11,517 bases of DNA from Gemmatimonadota bacterium (GTDB lineage: Bacteria; Gemmatimonadota; Gemmatimonadetes; Gemmatimonadales; GWC2-71-9), in assembly GCA_027294815.1 (NCBI GenBank), contig JAPULP010000415.1, positions 1 through 11,517 of the forward strand, given 5' to 3'. Shown piece after piece: positions 1 through 7,650 of the stretch; positions within the stretch are counted from its first letter, which is position 1; the number at the start of each line of letters is the position of its first letter. Below the pieces are notes generated by a model. It had not been told where the DNA came from and made no database searches. It saw only the letters and a list, made by a program, of their open reading frames with translations. The position numbers and the translations under genes are program-made.

Positions 1-830
1 TGTGCCAGCGCGGTCGCGCCGGATTTTCTCTCACTGAGGCCGGCACCACAGTCTACGAAGCCTCTCACGACCTGTTCGAGGCCGCCGATCGATTCTGCAA
101 CCAGATCGGGGCCGTCTCGTCAAACCTCCAGCATGTGCTGAGGCTGGGCACCGTCGATGCGGTCGCGACCAACCGTGACCTGTGGCTCGCGACCGCCCTG
201 CGCCGGCTACGTGAGAAGATCCCGACGCTGATCATCGACTTCTCGACCTCCAGCCCAGGCGAGCTGGAGAAGCAACTCGAGACCGGGAGCCGCGACATCA
301 TCGTCATGCCCGCCTTCCACAAGAGGAAGGGCTTGAGCTATCAAGAGATATTGCACGAGAAGCACTCGCTGTACTGCGCGAGAGGCCACCGGCTGTTCGA
401 GAAAAAGGACTCCGAGATCGGGCAGGACGACCTCGGCAAGGCCTTGTTCATCGCCCGCGGTTACTTGCACGACTACGATCTGCAGCGGGTCGGGCACGGC
501 ACCGCAGAGGCGACCGTCGAGACGATGGAAGCACAGCTCGTGCTGATCCTAACCGGTGATTACATCGGGTATTTGCCGACGCACTATGCCGGGCCGTGGA
601 TCAAGACCGGCGCCCTGCATTGCATGAAGGACAGCCAGTTAAGCTACAACTCGACGCTCTACGCGGTGACCCAGCCGAGCGGATCGGAGAACCGCATGCT
701 GCGCCATCTCTTGTCGATAATCGCGCACATTCAGGAGGCACGAGGCACCCAAGCTCGGGAGCTACTCTCGCCACTCACCGTTGGCACGGTTGCGCCGTCA
801 TGTGCGGAGCCCGTCCAGGAAGTCGCGTAG
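1..830 (+). CDS. LysR-type transcriptional regulator, 5'-truncated by window edge
   Basis: LysR-type regulators bind DNA through an N-terminal winged helix-turn-helix and sense a small effector through a C-terminal periplasmic-binding-protein-like domain. The reading frame is open from base 3 and gives 275 residues before TAG at 828-830. It opens with RGRAGFSLTEAG, which matches the conserved end of the LysR HTH/wing (R-x-G-R-x-G-x-x-LTxAG), followed by the linker helix and the effector domain starting near LRLGTVDAVATN. About 50 N-terminal residues are therefore outside the window. A GTG at 135 is not the start, because homology clearly continues upstream of it. The 3' end overlaps the oppositely oriented hydrolase gene by 33 bp (798-830). 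By position it is the likely regulator of the minus-strand catabolic genes (inference). A decayed paralogue of its central part lies at 7651-7963. Family call is secure; the effector is unknown. Confidence 0.9.
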   Translation, partial: CQRGRAGFSLTEAGTTVYEASHDLFEAADRFCNQIGAVSSNLQHVLRLGTVDAVATNRDLWLATALRRLREKIPTLIIDFSTSSPGELEKQLETGSRDIIVMPAFHKRKGLSYQEILHEKHSLYCARGHRLFEKKDSEIGQDDLGKALFIARGYLHDYDLQRVGHGTAEATVETMEAQLVLILTGDYIGYLPTHYAGPWIKTGALHCMKDSQLSYNSTLYAVTQPSGSENRMLRHLLSIIAHIQEARGTQARELLSPLTVGTVAPSCAEPVQEVA

Positions 831-1634
831 CTGCTTCGCGCAGCGATCGGGGACGGCGTCGGTGATGTTGTGCCGAAAACCGCGGAACACGACGAACTCG
901 ATGTTCCGAATCCGCTCCCGCAAGATCTCATACTCCGCTAGCGAATGCTCCGGATCGCTGCCCGGCACTACGCTCAGGGTCGGGCAGGCGATCCTTTCAA
1001 GTCCATCGCGGAGATCGAGGTTCACCATAACCGACACGAAACGAGCCGCGTAGTCCAAATCCGCGTTCGAACTTGCCGCCAGATCGAGCCACCATTCGAC
1101 TAGGCCAGGGTCCGTATGATCGACGTCGAAGCGGTGCCAGATCGAATCGGAAAGGAACTTCCGCATCCCCTTCGCTTTGATGGCGGCTGCCCATGCCTCG
1201 AAGTCGAATGCCGTATCTCTCATGCCCGCCGTAGCGGCGAAACTTGCGAGGCTTTGCACCCGATGTGGATGATTCATGGACGCTCGCATGGCGATCATCG
1301 CGCCGGCCGAGGAGCCGGCGAGGTGCACCCGCTCGCTGCCGAGATGGTCGATCAGCTCGATGACGTCGGCTACCAGGCGGTCGACGTCGAGCGTGGAATT
1401 CGGACCGGGAACTTCCGATTCGCCGTGGCCACGGAGATCCAGCCTCACGACGCGAAATTGGCGAGCGAGGTGCGGCACCCACGCATAAAAGCGACGCGCG
1501 CATCCCTGTGCAGCGTGCAGCAATACCAGGGTGTCGTTTGATTGCCACGGATCTGTGTAGTCGTCCGTGACGTAGCTGAGCCGCAACCCATCACTGGTTC
1601 TGAAGCTCCGTCCAATCGGCCGACCGCTGGTCAC
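798..1634 (-). CDS. alpha/beta hydrolase (enol-lactonase/esterase-like)
   Basis: A 278-residue alpha/beta-hydrolase-fold protein, a usual length for the family. Visible marks: strand and oxyanion region LLHAAQGC (about 37-44), LRGHGES (67-73), nucleophile elbow GSSAG (107-111) with Ser109 as nucleophile, a probable acid in PGSDPEH (Asp227), and the catalytic His in GFRHN (His255). The usual HG after the first core strand is HA here (His40-Ala41), a mild departure. The start is GTG at 1634-1632. Its first bases overlap the TGA of the SDR gene (GTGA, 4 nt), so the two are probably translationally coupled. The frame stays open further upstream to 2174, but that extension only mirrors the SDR gene. 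It is the last gene of the minus-strand series and ends 33 bp inside the LysR gene. The fold includes esterases, lactonases and C-C hydrolases; the substrate cannot be read from sequence. Confidence 0.9.
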   Translation of the reverse strand: MTSGRPIGRSFRTSDGLRLSYVTDDYTDPWQSNDTLVLLHAAQGCARRFYAWVPHLARQFRVVRLDLRGHGESEVPGPNSTLDVDRLVADVIELIDHLGSERVHLAGSSAGAMIAMRASMNHPHRVQSLASFAATAGMRDTAFDFEAWAAAIKAKGMRKFLSDSIWHRFDVDHTDPGLVEWWLDLAASSNADLDYAARFVSVMVNLDLRDGLERIACPTLSVVPGSDPEHSLAEYEILRERIRNIEFVVFRGFRHNITDAVPDRCAKQLRDFLDGLRT

Positions 1635-2440
1635 TGGATCCACTCGTCCCGCGGCACGTAACCGAGCAACAGCCCGCCATCGACCAGGAGCGTGGTGCCG
1701 CAGATGAATCCCGCCTGCTCGGAGGCCAGGAACGCCACCGCCTCTGCGATGTCCTCGGGGGTTCCAAGCCGACCGACCGGCACCTGCCGCGTGAGTTGGC
1801 GCCGGGCCTCCTCGTCGGCGGCCTCCTTGGCCAGCATCCGCGGTGTTGCGATGTGTCCTGGGCACACGCAGTTGGTGGTGATGCCCCACGGCGCCGCCTC
1901 CAGGCCCAGGTGGCGTGTAAGGCCTATCAGTCCGGTTTTCGCCGCGGTGTAGGCGACGACCGGGGTCGCGCACAGATTGAACCCGGCCGTCGACGAGATG
2001 TTTATAATGCGACCGTAGCCTCGCTCGCGCATGCCGGGAAGGACGGCCTGTGCGCAGAAGAACGATCCGGTGAGGTTGGTGTCGATCACCGCCCGCCAAC
2101 GATCCTCCGGCGTATCTTCGGTCAGGGACGGCTCCGAGAGCGTGCCTCCGGCGTTGTTCACGAGGATATCGCAACCGCCGAAGCGATCCGCCGCAGCAGC
2201 CGCCAGCGCCGTCGCGGTAGCCCGCGACGAGATGTCCCCGACCAGTTCCACCACGTTCGCCTCCGTTTCGCTCGAGATGCGCGCGGCAACGCTGCCGAGG
2301 GCCTCTGCGTGGAGGTCGTTGACGACGACGTCGGCGCCACGCCGGGCCAGGGTCAGAGCGATTACTTCGCCGATCCCACGACCCGCCCCCGTGACGATCG
2401 CCGCCCGAGTTCTCAGAGTCTGCTCCACACCGTTTACCAT
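1631..2440 (-). CDS. short-chain dehydrogenase/reductase (SDR)
   Basis: A 269-residue classical SDR that uses NAD(P)(H) to oxidise an alcohol or reduce a ketone. Cofactor motif TGAGRGIG is at 17-24, NNAG at 95-98, Asn122 in TNLTGS, catalytic Ser at 149/150 (NISSTAG) and YTAAK with Tyr164/Lys168. The C-terminal PVGRLGTPEDIA and DGG stretches are typical of FabG-like members. An acidic residue after the second strand (VVVNDLH, Asp42) favours NAD(H) over NADP(H) by the usual rule. The start is ATG at 2440, preceded by AGGAGG with 5-nt spacing (2446-2451); an upstream extension of the frame lacks family similarity. It lies 67 bp after dppC and overlaps the hydrolase start by 4 nt. FabG itself is unlikely in this catabolic, transporter-linked setting. 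It is more likely a dehydrogenase acting on the imported compound (inference). Confidence 0.93.
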   Translation of the reverse strand: MVNGVEQTLRTRAAIVTGAGRGIGEVIALTLARRGADVVVNDLHAEALGSVAARISSETEANVVELVGDISSRATATALAAAAADRFGGCDILVNNAGGTLSEPSLTEDTPEDRWRAVIDTNLTGSFFCAQAVLPGMRERGYGRIINISSTAGFNLCATPVVAYTAAKTGLIGLTRHLGLEAAPWGITTNCVCPGHIATPRMLAKEAADEEARRQLTRQVPVGRLGTPEDIAEAVAFLASEQAGFICGTTLLVDGGLLLGYVPRDEWIQ

Positions 2441-2445
2441 GCCTT

Positions 2446-2451
2446 CCTCCT
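2446..2451 (-). promoter_or_regulatory. ribosome binding site of the SDR gene
   Basis: AGGAGG on the minus strand, five bases before ATG at 2440. It fixes the start of the SDR gene, since the open frame runs on upstream to 2572. Confidence 0.8.
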
Positions 2452-2507
2452 CTTCTGGAGAGTCCGCCCCCTCGAGTCGCTCGGCCGTCTCCCGCGTGGT
2501 GGCGCGC

Positions 2508-3371
2508 TCAATCGATCTGCGGGTCGAGCAAATCCCGGAGCCAATCCCCGAAGACGTTGAGGGAGTACACAACGATCAGTATCGCCATTCCCGGTGCGAT
2601 CGAGAGATGCGGGTGTGTCACTAGGTAATCCCTGCCGCGGGCAACCATCGTCCCCCATGATGGTTCGGGCGGCTGCGCCCCGAGGCCGAGGAAGCTGAGG
2701 CTCGCTTCCGCGAGGATCGCGCCGGCGAGCATCAAAGTGCCCAGGACAATGATCTGTGCGGTGCAGTTCGGCAGCACGTGCCGGAGGATGATTCGACGGT
2801 CCGATGCGCCAACGGCGCGTGCGGCGAGGACGTACTCCTTGCTTCGAATCGAGAGCACGATAGAGCGCACCACCCTCGCAAACTCCGGGATGATCCTCAC
2901 CCCGATCGCAATCATCGCATTGAAGATGTCGGGACCCAAGATGCTGACAATCGCGATCACTAGCAGGATGTAGGGGAACGCCAGTATCAGGTCGGTGGCG
3001 CGCATGACGATGGTGTCGACCCAGCCCCCGTAATAACCGGACAGCAAACCCATCGTCACCCCGACCACAAGCCCGATCAACAGCGAGAACACGCCGACCT
3101 GCAAGGCGATTCGCCCACCCCAGATGATGCGGGTCAGCATGTCACGGCCCTGCTCGTCGGTACCCAGCAGGTGCTCCACGGAGGGCGGCTGAAGCCGCTC
3201 GCGCAGGTTTCCGCGCGTCGGATCGGAGCTCGTCACCCACGGTGCGAAGATCGCCATACCGACAACCCCCAGCAAAATCAGCAAGCTCACGGCCGCCGGC
3301 CAGCTTTGTAACAGCCTTCGGACGACTCGCATCGCCGAAGACGGAAACGATCCGGATTCGGTGTCAATCAT
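2508..3371 (-). CDS. dppC: DppC-like ABC transporter permease (peptide/opine/nickel family)
   Basis: Inner-membrane permease of the dipeptide/oligopeptide/nickel uptake family, 287 residues. After a short cytoplasmic N-terminus comes TM1 (about 25-44), then the family hallmark HLLGTDEQGRDMLTRI (68-83). Further TM segments lie at about 93-112, 127-145, 205-225 and 258-275. The EAA loop that docks to the ATPase is at about 180-202 (YVLAARAVGAS...LRHVLPN). A conserved AEASLSFLGLG follows at 221-231. I chose ATG at 3371, preceded by a GGGAGCGGA stretch; a GTG at 3401 would add ten residues with a poorer ribosome site, and ATG at 3332 would make a shorter protein. It lies 69 bp after dppB and pairs with it as a heterodimer. 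The symbol denotes family; the substrate may not be a dipeptide. Confidence 0.92.
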   Translation of the reverse strand: MIDTESGSFPSSAMRVVRRLLQSWPAAVSLLILLGVVGMAIFAPWVTSSDPTRGNLRERLQPPSVEHLLGTDEQGRDMLTRIIWGGRIALQVGVFSLLIGLVVGVTMGLLSGYYGGWVDTIVMRATDLILAFPYILLVIAIVSILGPDIFNAMIAIGVRIIPEFARVVRSIVLSIRSKEYVLAARAVGASDRRIILRHVLPNCTAQIIVLGTLMLAGAILAEASLSFLGLGAQPPEPSWGTMVARGRDYLVTHPHLSIAPGMAILIVVYSLNVFGDWLRDLLDPQID

Positions 3372-3440
3372 ATGCTGTCCGCTCCCGATTCTCGCTGCCA
3401 CACTTTTGCACGCTCTCCCCGGACCTATCGTCGCTGCAGC

Positions 3441-4361
3441 CTACGAATAGCGGATCGACGGATCGAGCTTCGCATAGAGCAGGTCCACCGCGAGATTGAT
3501 CAGGCTAAACATCGTGCCGATGATCACGATTCCACCCTGCACGGTCGGTGCGTCTCTCTGGAAGATAGCTTGGATTACGACCCGCCCGATTCCCGGCCAA
3601 GCGAATACCGTCTCGGTGAGTATCGAGCCTCCCATGAGGCTTCCGAACTGCAGACCCACGACGGTGACGATCGGGATCGCCGCGTTCCGGAACGCGTGCT
3701 TGGCGAGCACGATGGTCTCGCTCAATCCCTTTGCTCGGGCGGTCCGGATGTAGTCCTGGCCGAGCACCTCGAGCATGCAGCTACGCGTCATGCGCGCGAG
3801 AAAACCGGCGCAGAAGATACCGAGCGTGAACATCGGAAGCACGATCGACGAGACTGACTCCGAACCGCCGGCGGGAAACCAGCGAAGCTTCAGCGAGAAC
3901 AGATAGATGAAAAGCATGCCGGTCCAAAACACCGGCGCACTGACGCCGGCGACCGCGAAGCTCATGGAGAAGTAGTCAAGGAAGCGCGCGCGCTTGACTG
4001 CGGCTAAAACCCCAACCGGCACACCGATGAGGATAGCAACCAGCAGCGCCGAGGTCGTGAGCTGAAAGGTAGCCCACAGAGCTGGCCACAGCGTGGTCGT
4101 CACCGGAAGTCGGGAGAGATAGGACGTGCCCAGATCTCCCTGCACCAGACCGCCGAGGAACCGCAAGTACTGAAGGTATGCTGGCTGGTCGAGGCCAAGT
4201 GACACCCGCAGCTGCGCTTCGACCTCGGGGGTCCCGATCTCGCCGAGCATCAGCGCGACGGGGTCGCCGGGGGTGAAGTAAAAAACCAGAAAGGCAACCA
4301 GTGTGATCCCGATTAGGACCGGAACGATCTGGAGCAAGCGGCGAATCACGTAGCCGGTCAT
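3441..4361 (-). CDS. dppB: DppB-like ABC transporter permease (peptide/opine/nickel family)
   Basis: Inner-membrane permease partner of the DppC-like protein, 306 residues, which is normal for the family. It starts MTGYVIRRLLQIVPVLIGIT, the typical DppB N-terminus leading into TM1 (10-29). The periplasmic TPGDP follows (30-34), then GDLGTSYLSRLPV (75-87). Further TM segments lie near 100-121, 132-156, 172-190, 231-250 and 276-296. The EAA coupling loop is at about 204-230 with ARAKGLS (208-214), followed by ETVFAWPGIGR (250-260), another family signature. ATG at 4361 has AGAGGG upstream. A 156-bp gap with a strong hairpin separates it from the binding-protein gene. It would form the membrane channel with DppC. 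Confidence 0.94.
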   Translation of the reverse strand: MTGYVIRRLLQIVPVLIGITLVAFLVFYFTPGDPVALMLGEIGTPEVEAQLRVSLGLDQPAYLQYLRFLGGLVQGDLGTSYLSRLPVTTTLWPALWATFQLTTSALLVAILIGVPVGVLAAVKRARFLDYFSMSFAVAGVSAPVFWTGMLFIYLFSLKLRWFPAGGSESVSSIVLPMFTLGIFCAGFLARMTRSCMLEVLGQDYIRTARAKGLSETIVLAKHAFRNAAIPIVTVVGLQFGSLMGGSILTETVFAWPGIGRVVIQAIFQRDAPTVQGGIVIIGTMFSLINLAVDLLYAKLDPSIRYS

Positions 4362-4449
4362 CTCGACACCCTCTCGTGCAACGCTTCAGCCAAGTTTATG
4401 CGAGAGGACGCCGGCAGCGACCCGCTTCGACACCATGGGAGCGTGCTCG

Positions 4450-4496
4450 GGGGAGGTGTGCGGGGAGGTCGAGTCAACCTTTCCGCACACCGTCCC
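4450..4496 (-). other. intercistronic RNA hairpin between binding-protein and permease genes
   Basis: Minus-strand transcript can fold: nine-base arms GGTGTGCGG and CCGCACACC (4483-4491 with 4455-4463), extended inward past a 2x2 internal loop by AGGT/ACCT (4477-4480 with 4466-4469) and outward past two mismatches by GGG/CCC. No U-run follows, so it does not look like an intrinsic terminator. Hairpins at this place, after a binding-protein gene and before its permease gene, are known to protect the upstream message from 3' exonucleases and lower downstream expression. That role here is inferred. Confidence 0.7.
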
Positions 4497-4517
4497 ATAC
4501 CCAAACGGATACCGGAG

Positions 4518-6116
4518 CTAACGATTGAGTTCAAGATCCTCCCAATACTCTTGCTCGGCCGAGTGGAGTCGGTATCCCTCAATGCCGCTCTGGATGCCCC
4601 TAACCCAGAGCGGGGAATAAAGCGGCAGACCGGGGACTTCGGCGTACATCACCCGCTGTGCATCATGATAGGCCTGAAGCTGCAGCTGCTCCGGCAACGG
4701 CTTCACCGCGATTGCCATCAACTGATCGAAATTCTGGTTGGACCAGTGTCCGACCGAACCCGTGTAGCCGAAGGCGTTCGACCAAGCCGTGGTGAGCGGC
4801 CCATAAGCTTGGCCGTCCCGCATCCCGTGCCCCCAGGTGACCATGTCGTACGGCGGCACGTCCCCATCGTGCGGAGTCTTCCGCGCGCTTTGCACCCCGG
4901 CCTCCAGGCTCGACTGCTCGATGCCCCGGATGTGGAAATCCCAGCCCTGGTCGCGGAGTTGGGCCTGGATGGCCTCGCCGACCGCTAGGATATCGGGATA
5001 ACGGTCGACCCCGATCTGGGCGGTGAGCGTCAGCTTCTTGCCGTTCTTCTCGTAGATGCCGTCGCTGTTCTTGTTCCACCCCGCTTGCGCGAGCAACAGC
5101 GCCGAATACTCTGGTTTGTACCCAAACGGCATCTCCAGCCCGCCGTACGCCCCTTGGGTGATGTAACCCTGCAGGACCTTCCCACCGTGCTCGAGGATGG
5201 TCTCGCCGATCAGGTCCATGTCAACGGCATGGACCAGCGCGCGGCGCACCGCCGGATCCAACAGGATCGGGTGGCGCATGTTGAAGAACCACACGATCGG
5301 ACGCAGCGCCCTCTTCTTCAGGGGCGTGACGTCGGGCATTGCCTCCATTCGCGGTACCTGGTGCCCGGGGAGCGCGTAGGCGATATCGATCTGGCCCACC
5401 TCGAGCGCGGCGATCCGGCCGCTCGGTTCCGGCATGAAGGAGAACTCTAGGATATCGACTTTCGGCTTGCCCTTCTCGCGATAGTCCGGATTCGCCTCCA
5501 GCACGATCGCCTGGCCGCGCCGCCACTCCTTGAAGCGGAATGCTCCGGTACCGCTCGGCTTACTCGCGAAGCCCTTGGGGCCCAAGCGCTTGCGTTCGGC
5601 GACGTCGTATATCACCAGGTGCGGAATGCTGAGGGAGCGAATGAACGGCCCGAAAGCTTCCTTGAGCTGGATTTCGACGGTATACTTGTCCACGACGACC
5701 ACCTTCGACACGGGCTTTAGCTTTCCGGCGCTCACGCCCGGATCCGCAGGGTCGAGCATGGCATCGAACCACGCCTTCACCGCCTCCGCGTCGAACGGAT
5801 TCCCAGAGTGGAACTTTACGCCCTCGCGAAGCTTGAACCGCACCGTCTTGTCATCGACCTGCTTCCACGACTCCGCCAATCTGGGCACCAAGTTGAGATC
5901 GTGGTCCAGCTTGACGAGTCCATCGAATATCGCTTGCATGATCTCATACGCGCCACCCACCGACGAGTGAGGGTCGATGGTTCCGGGCTCACTCGGCATT
6001 GCGATCCGGACGATCTTGTTTTGGGCATGAGCCAATTGCGAGAATCCCACCGAGGCCGCGGCCAACAGTAGTGGCAGCGCGAGGATTCGCCATCTAACCG
6101 GTATGGAAATTTTCAT
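4518..6116 (-). CDS. family 5 extracellular solute-binding protein (DppA/OppA-like)
   Basis: Periplasmic binding protein of a peptide/opine/nickel-type ABC importer, 532 residues, a typical length. It has a Sec signal: basic start (MKISIPVRWR), hydrophobic core ILALPLLLAAASVGF, and a likely cut after AHA at residue 31. No lipobox cysteine, so it should be free in the periplasm of a Gram-negative cell. SBP_bac_5 features follow: EPGTIDPH near 43-50, IFDGLVKLD, LAESWKQVDDKTVRFKLREG, VKFHSGNPFDAEAV, and DPAVRRALVHAVDMDLI. The start is ATG at 6116 with AGGAGGGG six bases upstream. This start region is duplicated 65 bp upstream, and a leader ORF overlaps the start as ATGA. It lies between the deacetylase-like gene and dppB. 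The ligand cannot be read from sequence; peptides, opines, glycosides and metal chelates all occur in this family. Confidence 0.94.
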   Translation of the reverse strand: MKISIPVRWRILALPLLLAAASVGFSQLAHAQNKIVRIAMPSEPGTIDPHSSVGGAYEIMQAIFDGLVKLDHDLNLVPRLAESWKQVDDKTVRFKLREGVKFHSGNPFDAEAVKAWFDAMLDPADPGVSAGKLKPVSKVVVVDKYTVEIQLKEAFGPFIRSLSIPHLVIYDVAERKRLGPKGFASKPSGTGAFRFKEWRRGQAIVLEANPDYREKGKPKVDILEFSFMPEPSGRIAALEVGQIDIAYALPGHQVPRMEAMPDVTPLKKRALRPIVWFFNMRHPILLDPAVRRALVHAVDMDLIGETILEHGGKVLQGYITQGAYGGLEMPFGYKPEYSALLLAQAGWNKNSDGIYEKNGKKLTLTAQIGVDRYPDILAVGEAIQAQLRDQGWDFHIRGIEQSSLEAGVQSARKTPHDGDVPPYDMVTWGHGMRDGQAYGPLTTAWSNAFGYTGSVGHWSNQNFDQLMAIAVKPLPEQLQLQAYHDAQRVMYAEVPGLPLYSPLWVRGIQSGIEGYRLHSAEQEYWEDLELNR

Positions 6117-6150
6117 CGGATACCCCTCCTTCGAATGACGGACGTTTCGA
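6095..6150 (-). repeat. direct repeat copy 1: initiation region of the binding-protein gene
   Basis: 56-base segment holding the ribosome site, ATG and first seven codons of the binding-protein gene. It matches 6160-6215 at 43 of 56 positions without gaps (offset 65). Most differences are transitions. Both copies keep a strong Shine-Dalgarno sequence six bases from ATG. Confidence 0.8.
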
Positions 6151-6181
6151 GATGTTTATTGACTGCTACGGAAACTCTCAT
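6113..6181 (-). CDS. 22-codon leader ORF overlapping the binding-protein start
   Basis: Short open frame starting at ATG 6181, with a strong ribosome site (GGGAGGAG, six-base spacing), and ending in TGA at 6115-6113. That stop overlaps the binding-protein ATG as ATGA, so ribosomes finishing the leader could restart on the main gene. The peptide begins MRVSVAVNK and ends RRRGIR. The two adjacent AGG arginine codons are also the Shine-Dalgarno sequence of the downstream gene, so ribosomes on the leader would cover that site. It arose from the 56-base duplication. Translation is likely from the signals seen; a coupling or attenuation role is inference. It may also be a harmless by-product of the duplication. 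Confidence 0.55.
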   Translation of the reverse strand: MRVSVAVNKHLETSVIRRRGIR

Positions 6182-6215
6182 CGGAAACTCCTCCCTCGCA
6201 TGACAAACGATTCGA
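6160..6215 (-). repeat. direct repeat copy 2: duplicated initiation region upstream
   Basis: Second copy of the repeat at 6095-6150. It retains GGGAGGAG (6188-6195) and ATG (6181-6179), and its first seven codons read MRVSVAV against MKISIPV in the real gene. An upstream frame in each copy ends on the same overlapping ATGA pattern. Confidence 0.8.
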
Positions 6216-6301
6216 TTCCGTTGCGCCGAACTTGCGTCACCGATCCGTGCTCCTCTGTTCTTAGTGACACCAAGCGAACTGTCGCGGCGCACGGCCTTTG
6301 T

Positions 6302-7207
6302 TCAAGATGCCGGCAAGACTGCTTGATGCTCATCGTAGATCCGCTTCGCCTCCCGAGCGGTGACCGGCACGCCGCCGTGCTTTCGCACATACTCCAGAAC
6401 GGCCGCGCACTCTTGGTGGAACTCCTCCCGGTGCAGGGCATGGGTGTGGGAGACGAGCGCAACGATCTGGGGTCGCGCGCTACGCTCGCCTCTCTCGATG
6501 ATCGCATTCCACACTCGGTATAGGTCTCCGAGGGTCGAACGGCCGACAGCGAGGTAGTGCCTGTTCAGCAGGAACCGGTTCCCGGTATCAGACACCTGAC
6601 CGTCGAACGCCGTCGGTATCTCGAACATCCCGCAACCGGTCCCGCTCTCGGCCGGTTTCCGGTAGGCCTCTTGCGACATGTAGTAAGCACTCGCCGGGGC
6701 GCCCGACCAATCCGCCGTCTTGGTCGGCCAGACGATGCCTGGCGCGCCAGTGAGGTCGATCTCGATGCCCGCCCTCACCAGAACCTGGACGATCGCCATC
6801 GTCAGGCCGTGAAAGCCCCCCTTGTATGCTGCGAACGGGACGCCATTGCTCTGCATGAAATCCGCCAATTCCGAGATGATTGGCTCCATGTGCGAGATGT
6901 GATCGTAGTGGTTTCCCTCCGACAGTCTCGTCTGCGCCGTGGCGTATAGGTCCTCTTCCGGGTGCAGCGCCAACTCCCCGCCATTGGCGGTCCACTCCCG
7001 CCAGAAGTCCATGAACGGATCCCGGAGAAATCGATCCCGGTAGATCGGACTCGTGTGCACGCAGATGACTCCCTTACCCTCCGCGAAATCGTCCATGAGC
7101 TTCTGCATCACACGGTATTTATCCAGGACCCTCCGGTCATTCCTCGGCCCATGAGGCGGATCGGGGTCGCCATCAATGTTGATTACGAAGTAGGCGGAAC
7201 GGGCCAT
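6302..7207 (-). CDS. NodB/polysaccharide-deacetylase-like protein
   Basis: A 301-residue protein that reads as a divergent polysaccharide deacetylase-type beta/alpha barrel. These are metal-dependent hydrolases that remove N- or O-linked acyl groups from sugars and related amides. Supporting marks: first strand YFVINIDGDPD (6-16), with Asp12/Asp14 where motif 1 carries its aspartates; GELALHPEED (78-87), the usual position of a conserved His; VPFAAYKGGFHG (123-134), resembling the strand before motif 3; and VALVSHTHAL (249-258), then a helix and GGVPVTAREA, like motif 5 and the barrel end. The standard H-x3-H metal pair of motif 2 is not obvious, although EGNHYDHISH (98-107) is a candidate. 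No signal peptide, so probably cytoplasmic. ATG at 7207 is chosen because similarity-free sequence precedes it; the ribosome site is weak (AGAG). It is 185 bp upstream of the binding-protein gene. Fold is moderately sure, substrate unknown. Confidence 0.6.
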   Translation of the reverse strand: MARSAYFVINIDGDPDPPHGPRNDRRVLDKYRVMQKLMDDFAEGKGVICVHTSPIYRDRFLRDPFMDFWREWTANGGELALHPEEDLYATAQTRLSEGNHYDHISHMEPIISELADFMQSNGVPFAAYKGGFHGLTMAIVQVLVRAGIEIDLTGAPGIVWPTKTADWSGAPASAYYMSQEAYRKPAESGTGCGMFEIPTAFDGQVSDTGNRFLLNRHYLAVGRSTLGDLYRVWNAIIERGERSARPQIVALVSHTHALHREEFHQECAAVLEYVRKHGGVPVTAREAKRIYDEHQAVLPAS

Positions 7208-7650
7208 TTTTTCTCTATGTGGGCTTGCATCGCGCAGGTGCCGAGCGGACGGCCGAGCGATGCCAACCATGCTCGCGGAAGGTAGATGCGAAATCCCGGA
7301 ATTGACCGGCAGACGAGGAGCAAAACGACACTCCTGTCCCCGGACAGCGTTCTGGGTTGCCTCGTCGACGATTCAGCCGCGTCGTTTTCACCAGGACCAT
7401 CCTTCACCGGGTCGCGGCCGCCATGGCGCCGACCTGGGCAAACGCACTTTTCCGGCGGACCGTTGGCAGCTCGGGTAAGGTGCGACACAACCTGCTTGCC
7501 GACGGCACCGCGTGCACACGCGCTCCGAACGTCCCGTTCAAGCCGTACTCTATCGAGCAACAGAAGCGTTCGAAATCGGGAATTTCCAATGTATATAGCC
7601 GGAAAGCAGGAGTTCCCGCCGTATCCCCCGGAGATTGGCGTATTCCAGAC
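7208..7650. other. gene-free stretch upstream of the deacetylase-like gene
   Basis: No frame on either strand shows a recognisable protein family, ribosome site with a credible gene, or RNA gene. It should hold the promoter for the deacetylase/transporter series, but I cannot point to a convincing -35/-10 pair. A TATATA at 7592-7597 has no good -35 partner at normal spacing. Its right end abuts the LysR relic, and no LysR similarity is seen before 7651, so the N-terminal part of that copy is gone or unrecognisable. Confidence 0.5.

Noticed and set aside
798..2174. 458-codon frame making the hydrolase much longer
   Set aside because: Residues before the GTG at 1634 are the mirror of the SDR gene in another frame: arginine/glycine-rich and without family similarity.
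1796..2560. 254-codon + strand frame opposite the SDR gene
   Set aside because: It is the complement of clearly coding SDR sequence and shows no family features; the same applies to the + frame at 9639-10367 over dppF.
4450..4496. Intrinsic terminator after the binding-protein gene
   Set aside because: The stem is strong but no U-run follows on either strand, and the permease genes downstream need read-through.
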